Shown: positions 23,601 through 35,047 of the stretch, piece by piece | Position numbering within the stretch: position 1 is the stretch's first letter | Layout of the letters: every line of letters starts with the position of its first letter | NCBI GenBank assembly: GCA_951799445.1 | Contig: OX637292.1 | Span: 20,773,296-20,837,295, forward strand | Source: Pseudisothecium myosuroides | Lineage: Eukaryota > Streptophyta > Bryopsida > Hypnales > Lembophyllaceae | Direction: 5' to 3' | Length of the DNA stretch: 64,000 bases | Made by a program: the position numbers and the translations under genes | The notes under the pieces: model-generated | Seen by the model: only the letters and a program-made list of their open reading frames with translations | Databases searched by the model: none | What the model was told of the DNA's origin: nothing

Positions 23601-25312
23601 GGATGTGCCAAACTAGTTAAAACCAACTTGTGATGGCAATTCAATAAGCAATTTTATGATCTTTGTATCCACAATTGCCCAACTATGTTGTTGTACCTTT
23701 CAGGTTGAATGACCTTCTACCAAGTCACACATGCTGGTGGTAAACTACACAATGATTTATTTTTTAATCAATTCATGTGAAACTAACAAATGGCAATTGT
23801 TAGTGAGTCAATGATGATGAATAAAGTGATAGTTTATGGTGGTTTTTGTCAAACAAAGTCTTGTATACGTATTTGAGATGTCTTTAAGAAAATCATTTGT
23901 GATATTGTCTTGAAGTGGATTTGAATTAAAGACAAATATTTCAAGTAGCCTTTACATATTTCAAATTCCTTTGCAAATTTTTAACATTCCTAGATATTTA
24001 GAATTTTTCAATAGCTAGAGTAATAGCATTTTCAATTTCTAAATTATTTTGTGAATATTGTTGTTTTTTGGGCCCAATAATTAAACACAAATTCTAAAAC
24101 CAATTGGCTATATATTCCACATAAATCAACAAGTAATTTTATATTTTGTCAAGTTGTTTAGCATTGACGATTACAAATGCTCTAATGTAACTACACATTA
24201 GGATTTGAGGTCATAAAGCATTTGGCCTCTAAAAGCGTTCTCTAAGACATACATACAATATATTGCTTTATCCAATGTATCTAATGTAGTTGTCAATAAA
24301 CTAAGAAGGAACATATTAGAGGTGAATGCTTAGAGAGCGTTGTATTAGTCCAACTTCAAAATTCATGATGAATTTGAATAAGGTTCAAAAGATATGAAAG
24401 GACTGGGGTCAAATGCCAATTCTATTTTATCTTTAAAAAAAAATATACCAAAAAGTATTTCAGGAAGTCAAACTTTCTAAGATTGCAAATCAAATATCAA
24501 ATGGTCAGTTTTTGAACCCTAATTGTGACCCCTTTGTAAAATCAAACCCTATATATTCTTGCATAGAATGTACAACTTCCATTCATGAGAGCCTAGAGCC
24601 CTAGATCGATTGTAGGTGCACTTAATTTCATCATATTTTTACAAATTATTCCTATGTGTCCAGAAAGTATATTTGATGGAAATCTAGAGTTGTCTTTTGT
24701 CTTCCAATGAGATCCAAGAAAAAATAGGTAATTAAATAATAATAACAATGTTCAATTGCTTATTAAAATGCATTTTTGCGTAGTTACCTTATTTAAGGCC
24801 CTCACTAGTTTAAAGTTTTACATTCATATATGTATTAAATGCATGCTATCATGACCCACCATCACATTCTCATCTAGATATATGGTCACATTTATATCCT
24901 TACAAAATTTCCATCTAAATTTTGGAAGTATTATTGAGTTTCAAATCCAATTCTAACAGCCTCAAGAAAATATTTGTAATGTATCTTAGGTAAGAACCTT
25001 TAGGAGTTGAGTTTTAGAAAGGGGTCACAATTAGGGGCAATTGCTCCTATCCTTCATCAAGTTCAAAAGAAGATTATTGTTCTTGTTGTTTGAGTTCAAT
25101 ATTGTGACTTCTCCTCGCTAATTCAGGCATCTCATATTCCAACCATACATTCAAATGTTCAAATTTGATCACATAGTGGTAAATAGTGAGTTTTTTCATT
25201 TTTTCATCAAGATGGTCTTTTCTAGTTGCACACCCTAATTCTCCAAGATTAGATGTAAACTAGCCGCCTCACCATTGACATATATGTGTGTGAAAGACAT
25301 ATTTAACATTAA
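23601..25312. other. Intergenic; diverged repeat relatives
   Basis: There is no gene. From about 24340 to 24640 it is similar to 53390-53930, including words related to the GGTAACTACACC family (for example CCTAATTGTGACCCC at 24520). A further relative on the opposite strand lies at about 25005-25055. The rest is AT-rich and unassigned. Confidence 0.5.
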
Positions 25313-26224
25313 TCCCTAAAGTTTCATGACTATGTTTTCACCGAAAACACTCAAAAATTGCCATTTTTAGTACAAGTACCAAATTTTTGAAAAAAAAACT
25401 TTTTTGACCCATGTAACCGTAGGATCTTATAATAAACTAGTTTTAGAAGATGTGAAAAAAAATTCAGAATTTTCCACCATGCGAATTGGAAGATATTAGC
25501 ATTTGAATTGGCAAAAATCCTTTTTTCGTTCCTGTGAAAAACAGGGCAGTTGCACTTCACAAGGTCACATTTGTATGAAAAAGTGTCCAAAATGGTGGTG
25601 CTTCTTTGAATTATTTTTCCTAAATAAGTTGGCTACATGCTTTAAAATTTTCAAATCATTTGAAAATGTACAACATATACAAAAAAAAATAGTAAGTAGA
25701 AAGAAGTAGAGAATGATCCAAAATACTAAATTGGTAAGAATTTAATTATGGAATTGAAAAATGCCAATCCCAATAGTTGTAATGTTGTAATAAACAACCT
25801 AAATCCTATGATTTTTTTTTTTCAAAAAATATTAGAAATTGAGTTAAATAAACAACTTCAAAGTTTATTTCAAAGTAGAAAATCCGTAATTGCCAACAAA
25901 CTATAACTTTTTATTCATTGGTCAAAATGGAATGATTTAAAGCTTTCCACGATATAACTCTAGAAAACCAATTTCAAATTTTTATTTTTGAAAAAAGTGA
26001 TTTTTTCATATCTGCCCGGACTGCCCGCCTGGTGAAAAAAGTAACATATTAGGCCATAACTTTTGACTCCTATTTCAAAATGTCATAAAATTTAATGCAC
26101 ATAAAAGATATTCCTCGTCCCCACCTTCTACTAGAATTTCAGCTTAAAATATGAAAATCTCTAGTCATATGTACTTGCCCAAAATCGCTTTGTTGCTAAA
26201 AATAGCAGGCTGGTCCTTTAGGGG
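25313..26224 (+). mobile_element. TTAA-flanked DNA transposon, family A, complete diverged copy
   Basis: 912 bp between TTAA at 25309-25312 and TTAA at 26225-26228. The left end TCCCTAAAG and right end CCTTTAGGGG are inverted. Internal landmarks of family A are recognisable though diverged (GGAAGATATTAGCATTTG at about 25490; a TGCCCGGACTGCCCGCC stretch at 26012). It is non-coding. Confidence 0.75.
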
Positions 26225-26228
26225 TTAA

Positions 26229-27452
26229 AGGATGCGGAACCAATATTGCTCCTAATTCAATTGCAAACCCTAGTTTAGAATCCAATATGGTCTTATTGCA
26301 TCCTGATATAGTGAAAATTATACAAGCGTTTGCATTATGACTATATAGCTAGCTATTTTGTGGGGAATTGGGAATTCATTTTATAAACTTAATGAATATC
26401 CCCATGCAATTTCTACACATGGCAAAAAGTTCATTTATTATTTCATAAGCTTGAAGAATGCTTTTGGATTACCATTGCAAACTTATGGAGAAATAAGAGT
26501 CATATTAGCAACCAAATGGATAAGAATAGTGCAATTTTAAGGGCAACAACTGGAAACTATATGTTTTTACTTTGACCACCTATAATAATATATATACATA
26601 TGCATATATATAATTTTATTAATTAAAAAATAAATAAATATGAGTTGACTAAAATACATGTGAAAAATTCTCTAATTTTTTATTTTGGGGAGGAAAAAAA
26701 GATGTGAATTTGATATTTTCAAATTATATGTGTAATGACCAAAGGGATGACACTAAAAGTCATTTTATCTTTAATGAAAAATCACAGGACAACATGAATC
26801 ACACCAAGTATTTTGCTCTCAAATGTCAATTCTTCATTCACTTCAAAAATGATCATCCAATTGGAGAATATTGCCTCATGCTGATTCCAAAGATTTTGCG
26901 CATAAATATCTTGCACTAGTCATTGAGTAGCTAATAGACGTCAATGTTACAATTGAGCTTATCTAGAGAACTTAAGCTTGCTACATTTTGATGGGCTCTT
27001 GACTAGAAGGGAAGAGGCTTTGCATTGACAGAAGCTACCATGAGGACGTTTGAGCAATTACTTTACACAAAAGTGAGTCAATGTTATAAAAACAAAGCTT
27101 ATTATAGGGTAGCCCTTGTTTTCAACACAGTGTAAGTTACCAAGTGTGCAAAAGGAAAAATGGAAGGACCATTATACATTACAACAACCTGCAAATTGTA
27201 AAAAAAAGAATAGTATTTGGAGGAAGTACCAACCACAACAAAAATTGCTTATTTGAAGAGGAACATCTTTCGAATAAAGAATTTGAACGTTAATTGGGCA
27301 CTTTTTCATCCACAAGTTGAATACAATATTATAGCTACTAAGTGAAATTTGATTTTTCTCCAAAGAACAAAATGTAGACCATAGAACTTGTTGCAATTGG
27401 ACAAAGGTGTTCCTCCTCACTAGAAGGAGTGCCAAAAAAATGTGCTAAAGTA
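26229..27452. other. Intergenic, nothing recognised
   Basis: AT-rich, with a short AT-dinucleotide tract near 26580-26610. No supported exons. Confidence 0.4.
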
Positions 27453-28190
27453 CTGGGGTCATTGCAAGAAACACATGTACTATTCTCCGTCACAATTGGA
27501 GTGATCTTGTTATCTTTTGCAATAATTTTTTATTTTCAAGTCCATTGAACATGAAATTTCAAAGGATCGTGCCTAACTTGATGTTTATCAGATCCCTTAT
27601 TTTTTAGAAATTTTCAAAAATCGTTTATATTTAAAAATCAAATATGTAATTTGTCACACTTTGAGGTTTAGGGTTTTTTACTACGTTAGGAGTCCCAAAA
27701 TTTAACAATCTGGAGCTGAAATTTTCATGGTCTATTTGGATGGTAGGAAAGCACATTCCTACCAAAGGAAATCTAAAAATATCTTATTTTGTGTCCTCCA
27801 CATGAGTGCAAATAGCACTCCCATTGCGCGCAATTTCTGAACAATGAAGACAGTTCTAAGATCATTTTTTTGGTGAAATCTCATCATCATCAACTCTTTC
27901 CAAATGGCCAATTTTTAGTTTTAAAAAAAAATGCTTTTCCTATTTTTTACAAAATAAAATGTCAAACTACCAATTTTCATGAGATTTTGCACTTTTCTAG
28001 TTCTCCTACTTAGGAAATTTTTTTATGCTTTTCCTTCCTAGGGTACCCTCTTCATAAAGGTGTATACATTGGACATATTTTTTATATTTTTTTTAAATTG
28101 ATTTTCTAATTTTAATGTACTCCCAAAAAATTCAGCTGTACTATGCAAAACGCTACAGAAAATGGGGGTGTTTCTTGCAATGGCCCACTG
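27453..28190. mobile_element. Non-autonomous DNA transposon, 738 bp
   Basis: The left end CTGGGGTCATTGCAAGAAAC is the near-complement of the right end (GTTTCTTGCAATGGCCCACTG). No transposase frame and no certain target duplication were found, so the superfamily is unassigned. Confidence 0.6.
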
Positions 28191-29195
28191 ATGTTTTTAA
28201 ACAAACTTATATTCAAATCTAAAAAATTAAAAAATTAAAAAATTAGGAAAGATTTACAATTGAAGAGCATCTAATAAGTATTTCAAAAATTACAAAAATT
28301 TCAAGGTTTTGTAATGCTTCCAAAACAAAGTGCTCAAAAAAAATGTGCAGGATAGGTTCATAGATGCATAGGAAAATTGATTCACTCTATAATTATTAGT
28401 GTGGTAAAATATTAAAAGAATTTTTATTTTCAAAGAGTCATGACATTTTGTTCAAAAATAACATCTTAGATTCATTTTAAACTCAATTTCCATAGTTCTA
28501 GAAAAACAAGAGGTTTACACAATTCAAATAGTTTGCTAAATTAATTTCATTTTTAAAATTGAAGTAGTTCAAGTTCATTTAATGCCATTAGCAATGCATA
28601 TAGATTTACCTTAAATTATTATTGTTCCTCTAGAAGAAACAAAATATCAAGTATTTTTAAGGATAAAAATTGATTTTTTTTAATTTGATTATGTTTCATA
28701 GGTTTTCAACTAAAGTATCCAACATAAATATTAATAAATAGTAGATTATTTTAAAAAATTCCTAAATTATTTGGAAGATAATTTTTTCTTTGAATAGGAC
28801 TAGGAAACCTTGTTTGAATTCTAAACATTATAATCTTGCAATTTGTTGGAAAAAGTGATTTATTGATCAATGTAAAATATAATAAACTCTTTGAACTATA
28901 AAAAATTTGAAAAGAATTTAACCTTTCTAGGACCTAAGTCCTATCACAAGGACCTATGATCTCAATTTTTCTTGAATTTTTGGACTTTTTCCAAGACAAT
29001 AGAATTTATCATTTTTAAGAATATTTTTTTTAGTTTTATTAGTTCTTGAGAAAAAATTTATGACACACTAAGCACAAAATTCTCAACAAGCAAAAATACA
29101 ACAAATGTTAGAATTAAAATTTTAAAATTAAATTTTTTTATATAATATAATTATATCCTTAATTATCAATTATGAATACTTTTGTTAATTCTTAA
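28191..29195. other. AT-rich intergenic, nothing recognised
   Basis: Very AT-rich with no plausible exon, repeat boundary or RNA gene. Confidence 0.4.
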
Positions 29196-30114
29196 CCCCT
29201 AAAGGACCAAGGCCTTTTTCTGCTAAAAACACTCAAAACTGCCGTTTCTATAGCAAAGTATTAAAAAAAAATTAAAATTGTTTTTCTTGCACATATAAGT
29301 GATATAACCATAGGATCTTATATCTAATTAGCATGAGAATGTGTGGAAAAAATTTCAAAAGTTTTGACCACACAAATTGCAAGACATCTGCATTTAAAGT
29401 GAAAAAAACAAGGTTTTCAACACATTGCAGGACTAGATTTTTTGACTTTCAACATTTTTAACTTAATTTTTTTTGCATCATAAAATTTTGAGCTTTGTAT
29501 CTTTGTAGTGGAGAATTGAATTGAGAATCTAGGAAAAAAAAATTCTAAAAAACTTAATTTTTATCCTTTAAAAAATTGTTAAGTAGAAGTAGGTACAAGA
29601 TAGAAGGAAAATCTAAAATCTAAATATCTCTAAGATGGAATTAAAATGCACTAATTCCAATAGAGAAATTATTCTAGCAAGCAGACTAAACCACGTGGAA
29701 CCCTTTTTGTTTGAAAAATTGTGAAAATTGCATTCATAAATGAATCCTACAAGTTATTTTTTCAAGAAGATGCTCTAATTGCCCAAAAAACAAGATTGTC
29801 CATAACTTGCTGATGACAAATCCAAATGAAATGAATCAAAGCTTTCTAGATAGAAAAAAATATAATCTATGGAAAAAAAATTAAAAGTTTAAATTTTTGA
29901 ATTTTTTTTTGTTGCCCCCTCTCTCTTGTTTTGAGTTGTTTTGGACATAACTTTTGTTCCCTGGCACCAATTGAAAAAAAAATTATATTCCCACGAAGCT
30001 AGTCAATTTTTTTATCTCCAAAAAAGGTTTCAAAAATCAGGACAAAAATTCAACTTGTAGGTACTTACCCGAAATCCCACTTGTCCCCTGAAGGGACAAA
30101 TGATCCTTTACGGG
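29196..30114 (+). mobile_element. TTAA-flanked DNA transposon, family A
   Basis: Begins CCCCTAAAGGACCAAGG after TTAA (29192-29195) and ends GATCCTTTACGGG, where the other copies have CCTTTAGGGG plus TTAA; here the right TTAA has decayed to AAAA. The interior matches 1-672 and 33443-34370 closely over most of its length. It is non-coding. Confidence 0.8.
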
Positions 30115-30600
30115 AAAAATGTCCAAAGGTCATTTTTCAATCAATAACCGCTCAAAACGGCTACTTTTGGTGCATTCACCCATGAAAACAATTTTCTTAA
30201 GAATCTAATAGTGGAATCTTATACTTCACTTGTCTCAAATCATGTAGTAAAAATTTCGTGAAATTTGACCACTTAGATTGAGGGATATTAGCATTCAAAG
30301 GTGAATTTTTTTTTCAATGTTGTCCTACAATTTCAAGTGACTTTGACCGCCATTTGTGGAAATTTTTTGCACCACGGACTTTGAATTTAAAAAATTTATG
30401 TTGAAAAAATGAACCTAGCAAAAAATATTAAAAAGACACACTTGATTTTCATTCTTAAGAGAATCAGTGTTAAATAGAAGTACTAGGTTCAAGATTAAAT
30501 TGAATGAAAAAACTAAATTTTTAATAGCTCTAAGATAGAGTTGAAATACAATAATCCCAATTAGTCAAACTTGTCAACCTTAATCAAATAGAATTTGTTT
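30115..30600 (+). repeat. Partial diverged family A repeat, tandem to the previous copy
   Basis: Restarts with a sequence like the 5' part of family A (CTCAAAACGGCTACTTTTGG, then ATCTAATAGTGGAATCTTAT and GGGATATTAGCATTC) and runs to a block with AGTACTAGGTTC. The reverse-complement relative is at 8090-8490. The right end is missing. Confidence 0.6.
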
Positions 30601-33134
30601 TTGTTTGGAAATCAAAGTTTAGTAACTCCAATATCATCCATTAGATACCTATGAGCTCCATAGTTGTCACCTAGGTCTCAAGTTTTTTTTTTTTTTTGCT
30701 TTTGCTCATTTTTAGTTGAATTTATAGTTGAAAATACCTAAAAAGAGTGTTGGCATTGTGTTTAGTAGAAGTCCCTGCAAATATGGTGTGTTATTCTTAA
30801 AAGTCTGGAAGTGCCTTAAGTACTTGCATTTCCTACTTTCAAGATCTAATTGAGTGTTTAGAATGTCAATTAGGAGTTTGAGATAGAATTAAGCCTTGTT
30901 GGTTAAATAGTAGAATAATACCTAAATTAGAGTATTAGCAGATTTATCTTTGAGTGCATGTGACGAGTTATAGGCTAAATGAGTTGGTGGTACAAGTCGT
31001 CAAATGTCCTACTAGGTTCTAGAAATTTCTACGGGTGATCCACGTAAAGGTCACCATCCAATTCGTAAAAATTGGAGAAAGTCATTTTGTACTGTGCAGG
31101 TGAAAATCTGCCATTTTAAGAACATATTTGACTGAAGATTGGAGAGCAGTGTTTTTAGCATAAAAACATGCCAAGAGCTCAACGACAAAATTGATTCACC
31201 TAAATTCCCTCGTACGGGAATGATTTTTTCTTGGAGGAATTAAATCAAGAGGTAGTAATTTAGATCCTCCCACACTTAGTGCAAATTTGACGTGAATACT
31301 TGCACTTAGTATTTGGGGCTTCTTAGAAGTTGCCCAAAAAATTTCATGATTTTCCGAATTGCAGAAGATGACTCCATGGGTAGTCAACCGTGATTTCCGG
31401 TATTGAGAAATTCATATAAATGACTCAAATAGCGGAAAAATCCCACTGAAAATTTGGATAGATTTTTTTAGCATAAGTAAGTGCCCAAACAAATTTCAAG
31501 GCATTTCGACACCGATAAGTACTAGAACTGGCAGCGGCAACAACTTTTAATAAAATTCTTAAACATTCAATGGGTTGAATGGCGTACCGGGAGCTTGGGA
31601 TGTCCAAATAAAGCCAACTTGGACTTTTAAAAAAAATTCTCAAACCTTTTAAACAACCCAAGCTGGTCAAAATCATTAGAAAATGTAAAATCTATAATTT
31701 GGGTTTTTACCTTTTTCTCTGGTTTTCAATTTACATTGGCATTTCTGAGCCAATTTACTTGGAAGTAGGAGATCGAGTCGTTTTGAGGCGAATTTGGGCC
31801 TTCTAAAGCCAATGGCACAATCCATTTGGCATTTGGAACACTTCTCCAAAAGTTAAGAGCAATCACAATAGTAGATTAGAATTTCTAGTAATTAGTAGTT
31901 AAATTTGATTTTCCTTAGGTAGCCTTAGGTATAAAAGGACTCCTCTCTTCTCACTTTGCACCCCTTTTATTATTTACTTGCTTGGCCAACTCAAGGCCAA
32001 AATCCTTTTCGCATTTTGTACTTTGTCAAAGTCGTTGACGTTGTTTGAACTTCAGTCTTTTGGACCAAAAAACTTGCTTTTGGAATTTTATTGGTGCCAT
32101 TTGCTCCCCTTTTGTTCATGTTTTGAAGCTCACTTCAAAGGACGTTGGGGTCCCTTTGAAAAGCCTTGGTATTTGTTGAAGTATTGAAGTTTGAGTTCTA
32201 ACCATTTGAGTTTTCTTATATTTTTGGTGTGTTGTCTACAATAAATTCCTAACCAAGCTTTTGAGACTGAGGTATCTTACAACTTTGATCATTGGAAATC
32301 CCCCTGAAGCTTAGACATTGGAATTTGTGGTCCAAGTATTTTTTTGGTGTCAATTAAGAGAGGTTTTGTGTTGGAACTAATTCTCTAAGTCTGGGTACTA
32401 ATATTACCAACTATTTATTGTCTTAAAAATTGAGGTAAACCTCGAAAGTTTTTGCTTTATTAACTATTTATTGTCCTAAAAATTGAGGTTCACCCTTTAA
32501 TAGGACAAAGTTGTTGCCATGTGGCTAATTTCTAAATATTCCATTTTAGTTTTTATTGTAGGTGTTCTTCGAAAAAAGAAACCCCCCATATCCCAAACTG
32601 TGTGTAAGTTTGGCGGGTCAAAAATTGAGTTGTTTGATCAAAACTTGCCTAAAATGTATAACCTCAATTCATAAGAGCTTAAGGTTGATTTCAGGTATAA
32701 TTATGAAAAAATGACAATTTTGAGTGTTTTTTTGAGAAAAAAAAAGGCCTTCAAACTTTAGGGATAAAAGAACTAATATTACCATCTTTTGTTTGATCCA
32801 ACTTACAGATTAAGGCATTCACACTGAATCACCCATTAATGCATTTTCAGATGGCTATTATTCCTTAGTGCAAATAAAGTCAACTTGCATGCATCCTCTG
32901 CATATGAGCAAAATCAAGGTTGACCAAATTCTAGGAGCATTAGTCATTTTTTTATCACATCCATTACATTGTTTATTATTTGTCATCACAAGTTTTTTTT
33001 TAAACTCTCACAACATCAAGACCCTAAACAGTCACTTTTTGTGATGGTTTTACATCCCCCCAAAAGGCCCTATTGTGATCACTAAATTGCTAGAGTCCTG
33101 AAATTCAAAACATTTGAAACTTCGACTAAAGATT
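30601..33134. other. Intergenic; family A terminal fragment and a TATA-like box
   Basis: No gene was recognised. TATAAAAGG at about 31931 followed by a pyrimidine-rich stretch resembles a core promoter or LTR promoter, but no LTR pair was found. 32703-32773 is an inverted fragment of the family A left end (…AAACTTTAGGGATAA). The rest is unassigned. Confidence 0.4.
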
Positions 33135-34616
33135 GCTTTACACCTAGAAGCCGGGCCAGTTCTCTTCCAAGCCAATTGTACAAAATTTTAGCTCGTTTTC
33201 CAGCCTCAACTACTCATTAGAATAAGATTATAATGGGGGCCAATTCTCCTATATGTAAAGGCCCTGAGGCCAAAAAGCCGAGCCAATTCAACAAAAACAT
33301 GAAAATTTTAGTCCATTTCTCTCATTTTTCAGAGCCACTTTACACCAAGAGGCCGGGCCAATTCCCCTTGAGGCCAATTGCACAAATTCAATGAATCCAA
33401 TTTGTTGAAAAAAATAATATTTTATAAAATAAGTTTGTTTAACCCCTAAAGGCCCAAGGTCTTTTTTCTACCAAAAAACACTGAAAACTGCCATTTCTAT
33501 AGCAAAGTATAAAAAAATTTAAAAAGTGTTTTTTTTTAACATCTAACCATAGGATCTTACACCTAACTAGTATGAGAATGTATGGAAAAAATTTCAAAAT
33601 TTTTGACCGCACAAATTGCAAGATATTTGCGTTTAAAGTGAAAAAACAAGTTTTTCAACACATTGCGGGGCTAGATTTTTTGGCTTTAAACATTTTTAAC
33701 TTAAATTTTTTGCATTACAGCGTTTTGAGCTTTAAATCTTTATCGTAGAGAATTGAGTTGAGAGTCTAGGAAAAAAAAAATTCAAAAAAACTTAATTATC
33801 ATTCTTAAAAAAATTGTTAAGTAGAAGTAGGTCCAAGATAGAAGGAAAATCTAAAATATTCATATATTTTAGTTGGAATTAAAATGCACTAATCCAATGG
33901 TGAGATTGTTCTAGTAAATAAATTACACCATGCAAAAAAAAAAAATTGAAAAATTTGAAAAATTGCATTCAGAAATGAATCCTACAAGTTATTTTTTTCA
34001 AGAAAATGCTCTAACTACCCAAAAAACAAGAACATCCATAACTTTCTCATAACATATCCAAATGAAATGAATCAAAGCTTTCCAGATAGGCAAAAATATA
34101 ATCTATCAAAAAAAAATATTAAAAAAGAAATTTCAAATTTTTGTCCATTTTTTTTCTGCTGCCCGGGCTGCCCGCCGTCCCTTGTTTTGAGCTTATTTGG
34201 TCATAACTATTGTTCCCAGGCACCGATTGAGGAAAAAATTATATTCCCACAAAGCTTATCAGTTTTTCTATCTTCAAAAAAAGTTTGAAAAAGTCAGGAC
34301 AAAATTTCAGCCCGTAGGTACTTGCCCGAAATCCCATTTGTCCCCCGAGGGGCCAATGGGCCTTTAGGGGTTAATTGAAATCTGAAATTGGCCTCAAGGC
34401 CAAGAATTGGCCTCCCATTCTTGGTGCACCCAATTCACCAAGCTCGAGCCATGTCAGATCATGTCTTTTTTGAATAAAAAAATTCATTCCACCAAATTGG
34501 CCTGGCTTCTAGGTGTAAAGGGGTTGGGGCTAATTTCAGCCTTTTGTCCAATCACAGGTGAGGATTCTTGGCCTCTAACATAGCAAATTGACCCGGCCTC
34601 TAAGTGTAAAGCGGCC
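33135..34616. repeat. Nested inverted-repeat region around a family A copy
   Basis: CTTTACACCTAGAAGCCGGG at about 33137 pairs with CCTGGCTTCTAGGTGTAAAG at 34501-34520. CTTTACACCAAGAGGCCGGG at about 33338 pairs with CCCGGCCTCTAAGTGTAAAG at about 34592. The two outer pairs enclose the TTAA element 33443-34370. It is probably an older foldback element, with internal direct duplication, into which family A inserted. Confidence 0.6.
33443..34370 (+). mobile_element. TTAA-flanked DNA transposon, family A, best-preserved copy
   Basis: 928 bp with TTAA on both sides (33439-33442 and 34371-34374). The terminal inverted repeat is CCCCTAAAGGCCCAAGG on the left and the complement of CCAATGGGCCTTTAGGGG on the right. 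TTAA target sites and CCC-starting ends are the hallmark of piggyBac-type elements (established for the superfamily). The assignment of this transposase-less copy is inferred. Confidence 0.8.
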
Positions 34617-35047
34617 CTAAGGTCCACTTTACACCGAAAGGTCCAAAACTTCGATTGTGATCCCTGAAGTGCTCCAAATTGCTCCATTCCTGTCATTCCA
34701 AACTTTCCAAACTTCGATTGTGGCCACTAAGGTCCGCTTGACACAAAGGACCAAGTCAAGAAAATGGGCACTCTCATTGGTCAAGCTGAACCCCGCCATC
34801 AAAGTGCCAAATGCACGAGCATGATCGGAGGAGCAAAGCACACTGGTAAACACGGAATGCAAATCAATTGAGCTCAGGCTTCAAGCATTATAAAAATTTG
34901 AAGACGATTATGGCCCTTCATGGTGACAAAGACTGAATGTACATACAGCCTAAGGGGCAGCAGACATGGGATATGCAGGAGTCACACGACCATGGGTCTA
35001 TGTGCGCAATGGAAGCAACGACACAAGGGGATACTACAGTCATGTCT
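34617..35047. other. 3' flank of the SPOT1-like gene
   Basis: Contains two imperfect copies of a CCAAACTTCGATTGTG-type word (34648 and 34710) related to the foldback on the left, then the likely 3' UTR of the minus-strand gene. No other gene. Confidence 0.4.

Noticed and set aside
31900..32300. LTR promoter-like TATAAAAGG region
   Set aside because: No second LTR, primer-binding site or polypurine tract could be identified.
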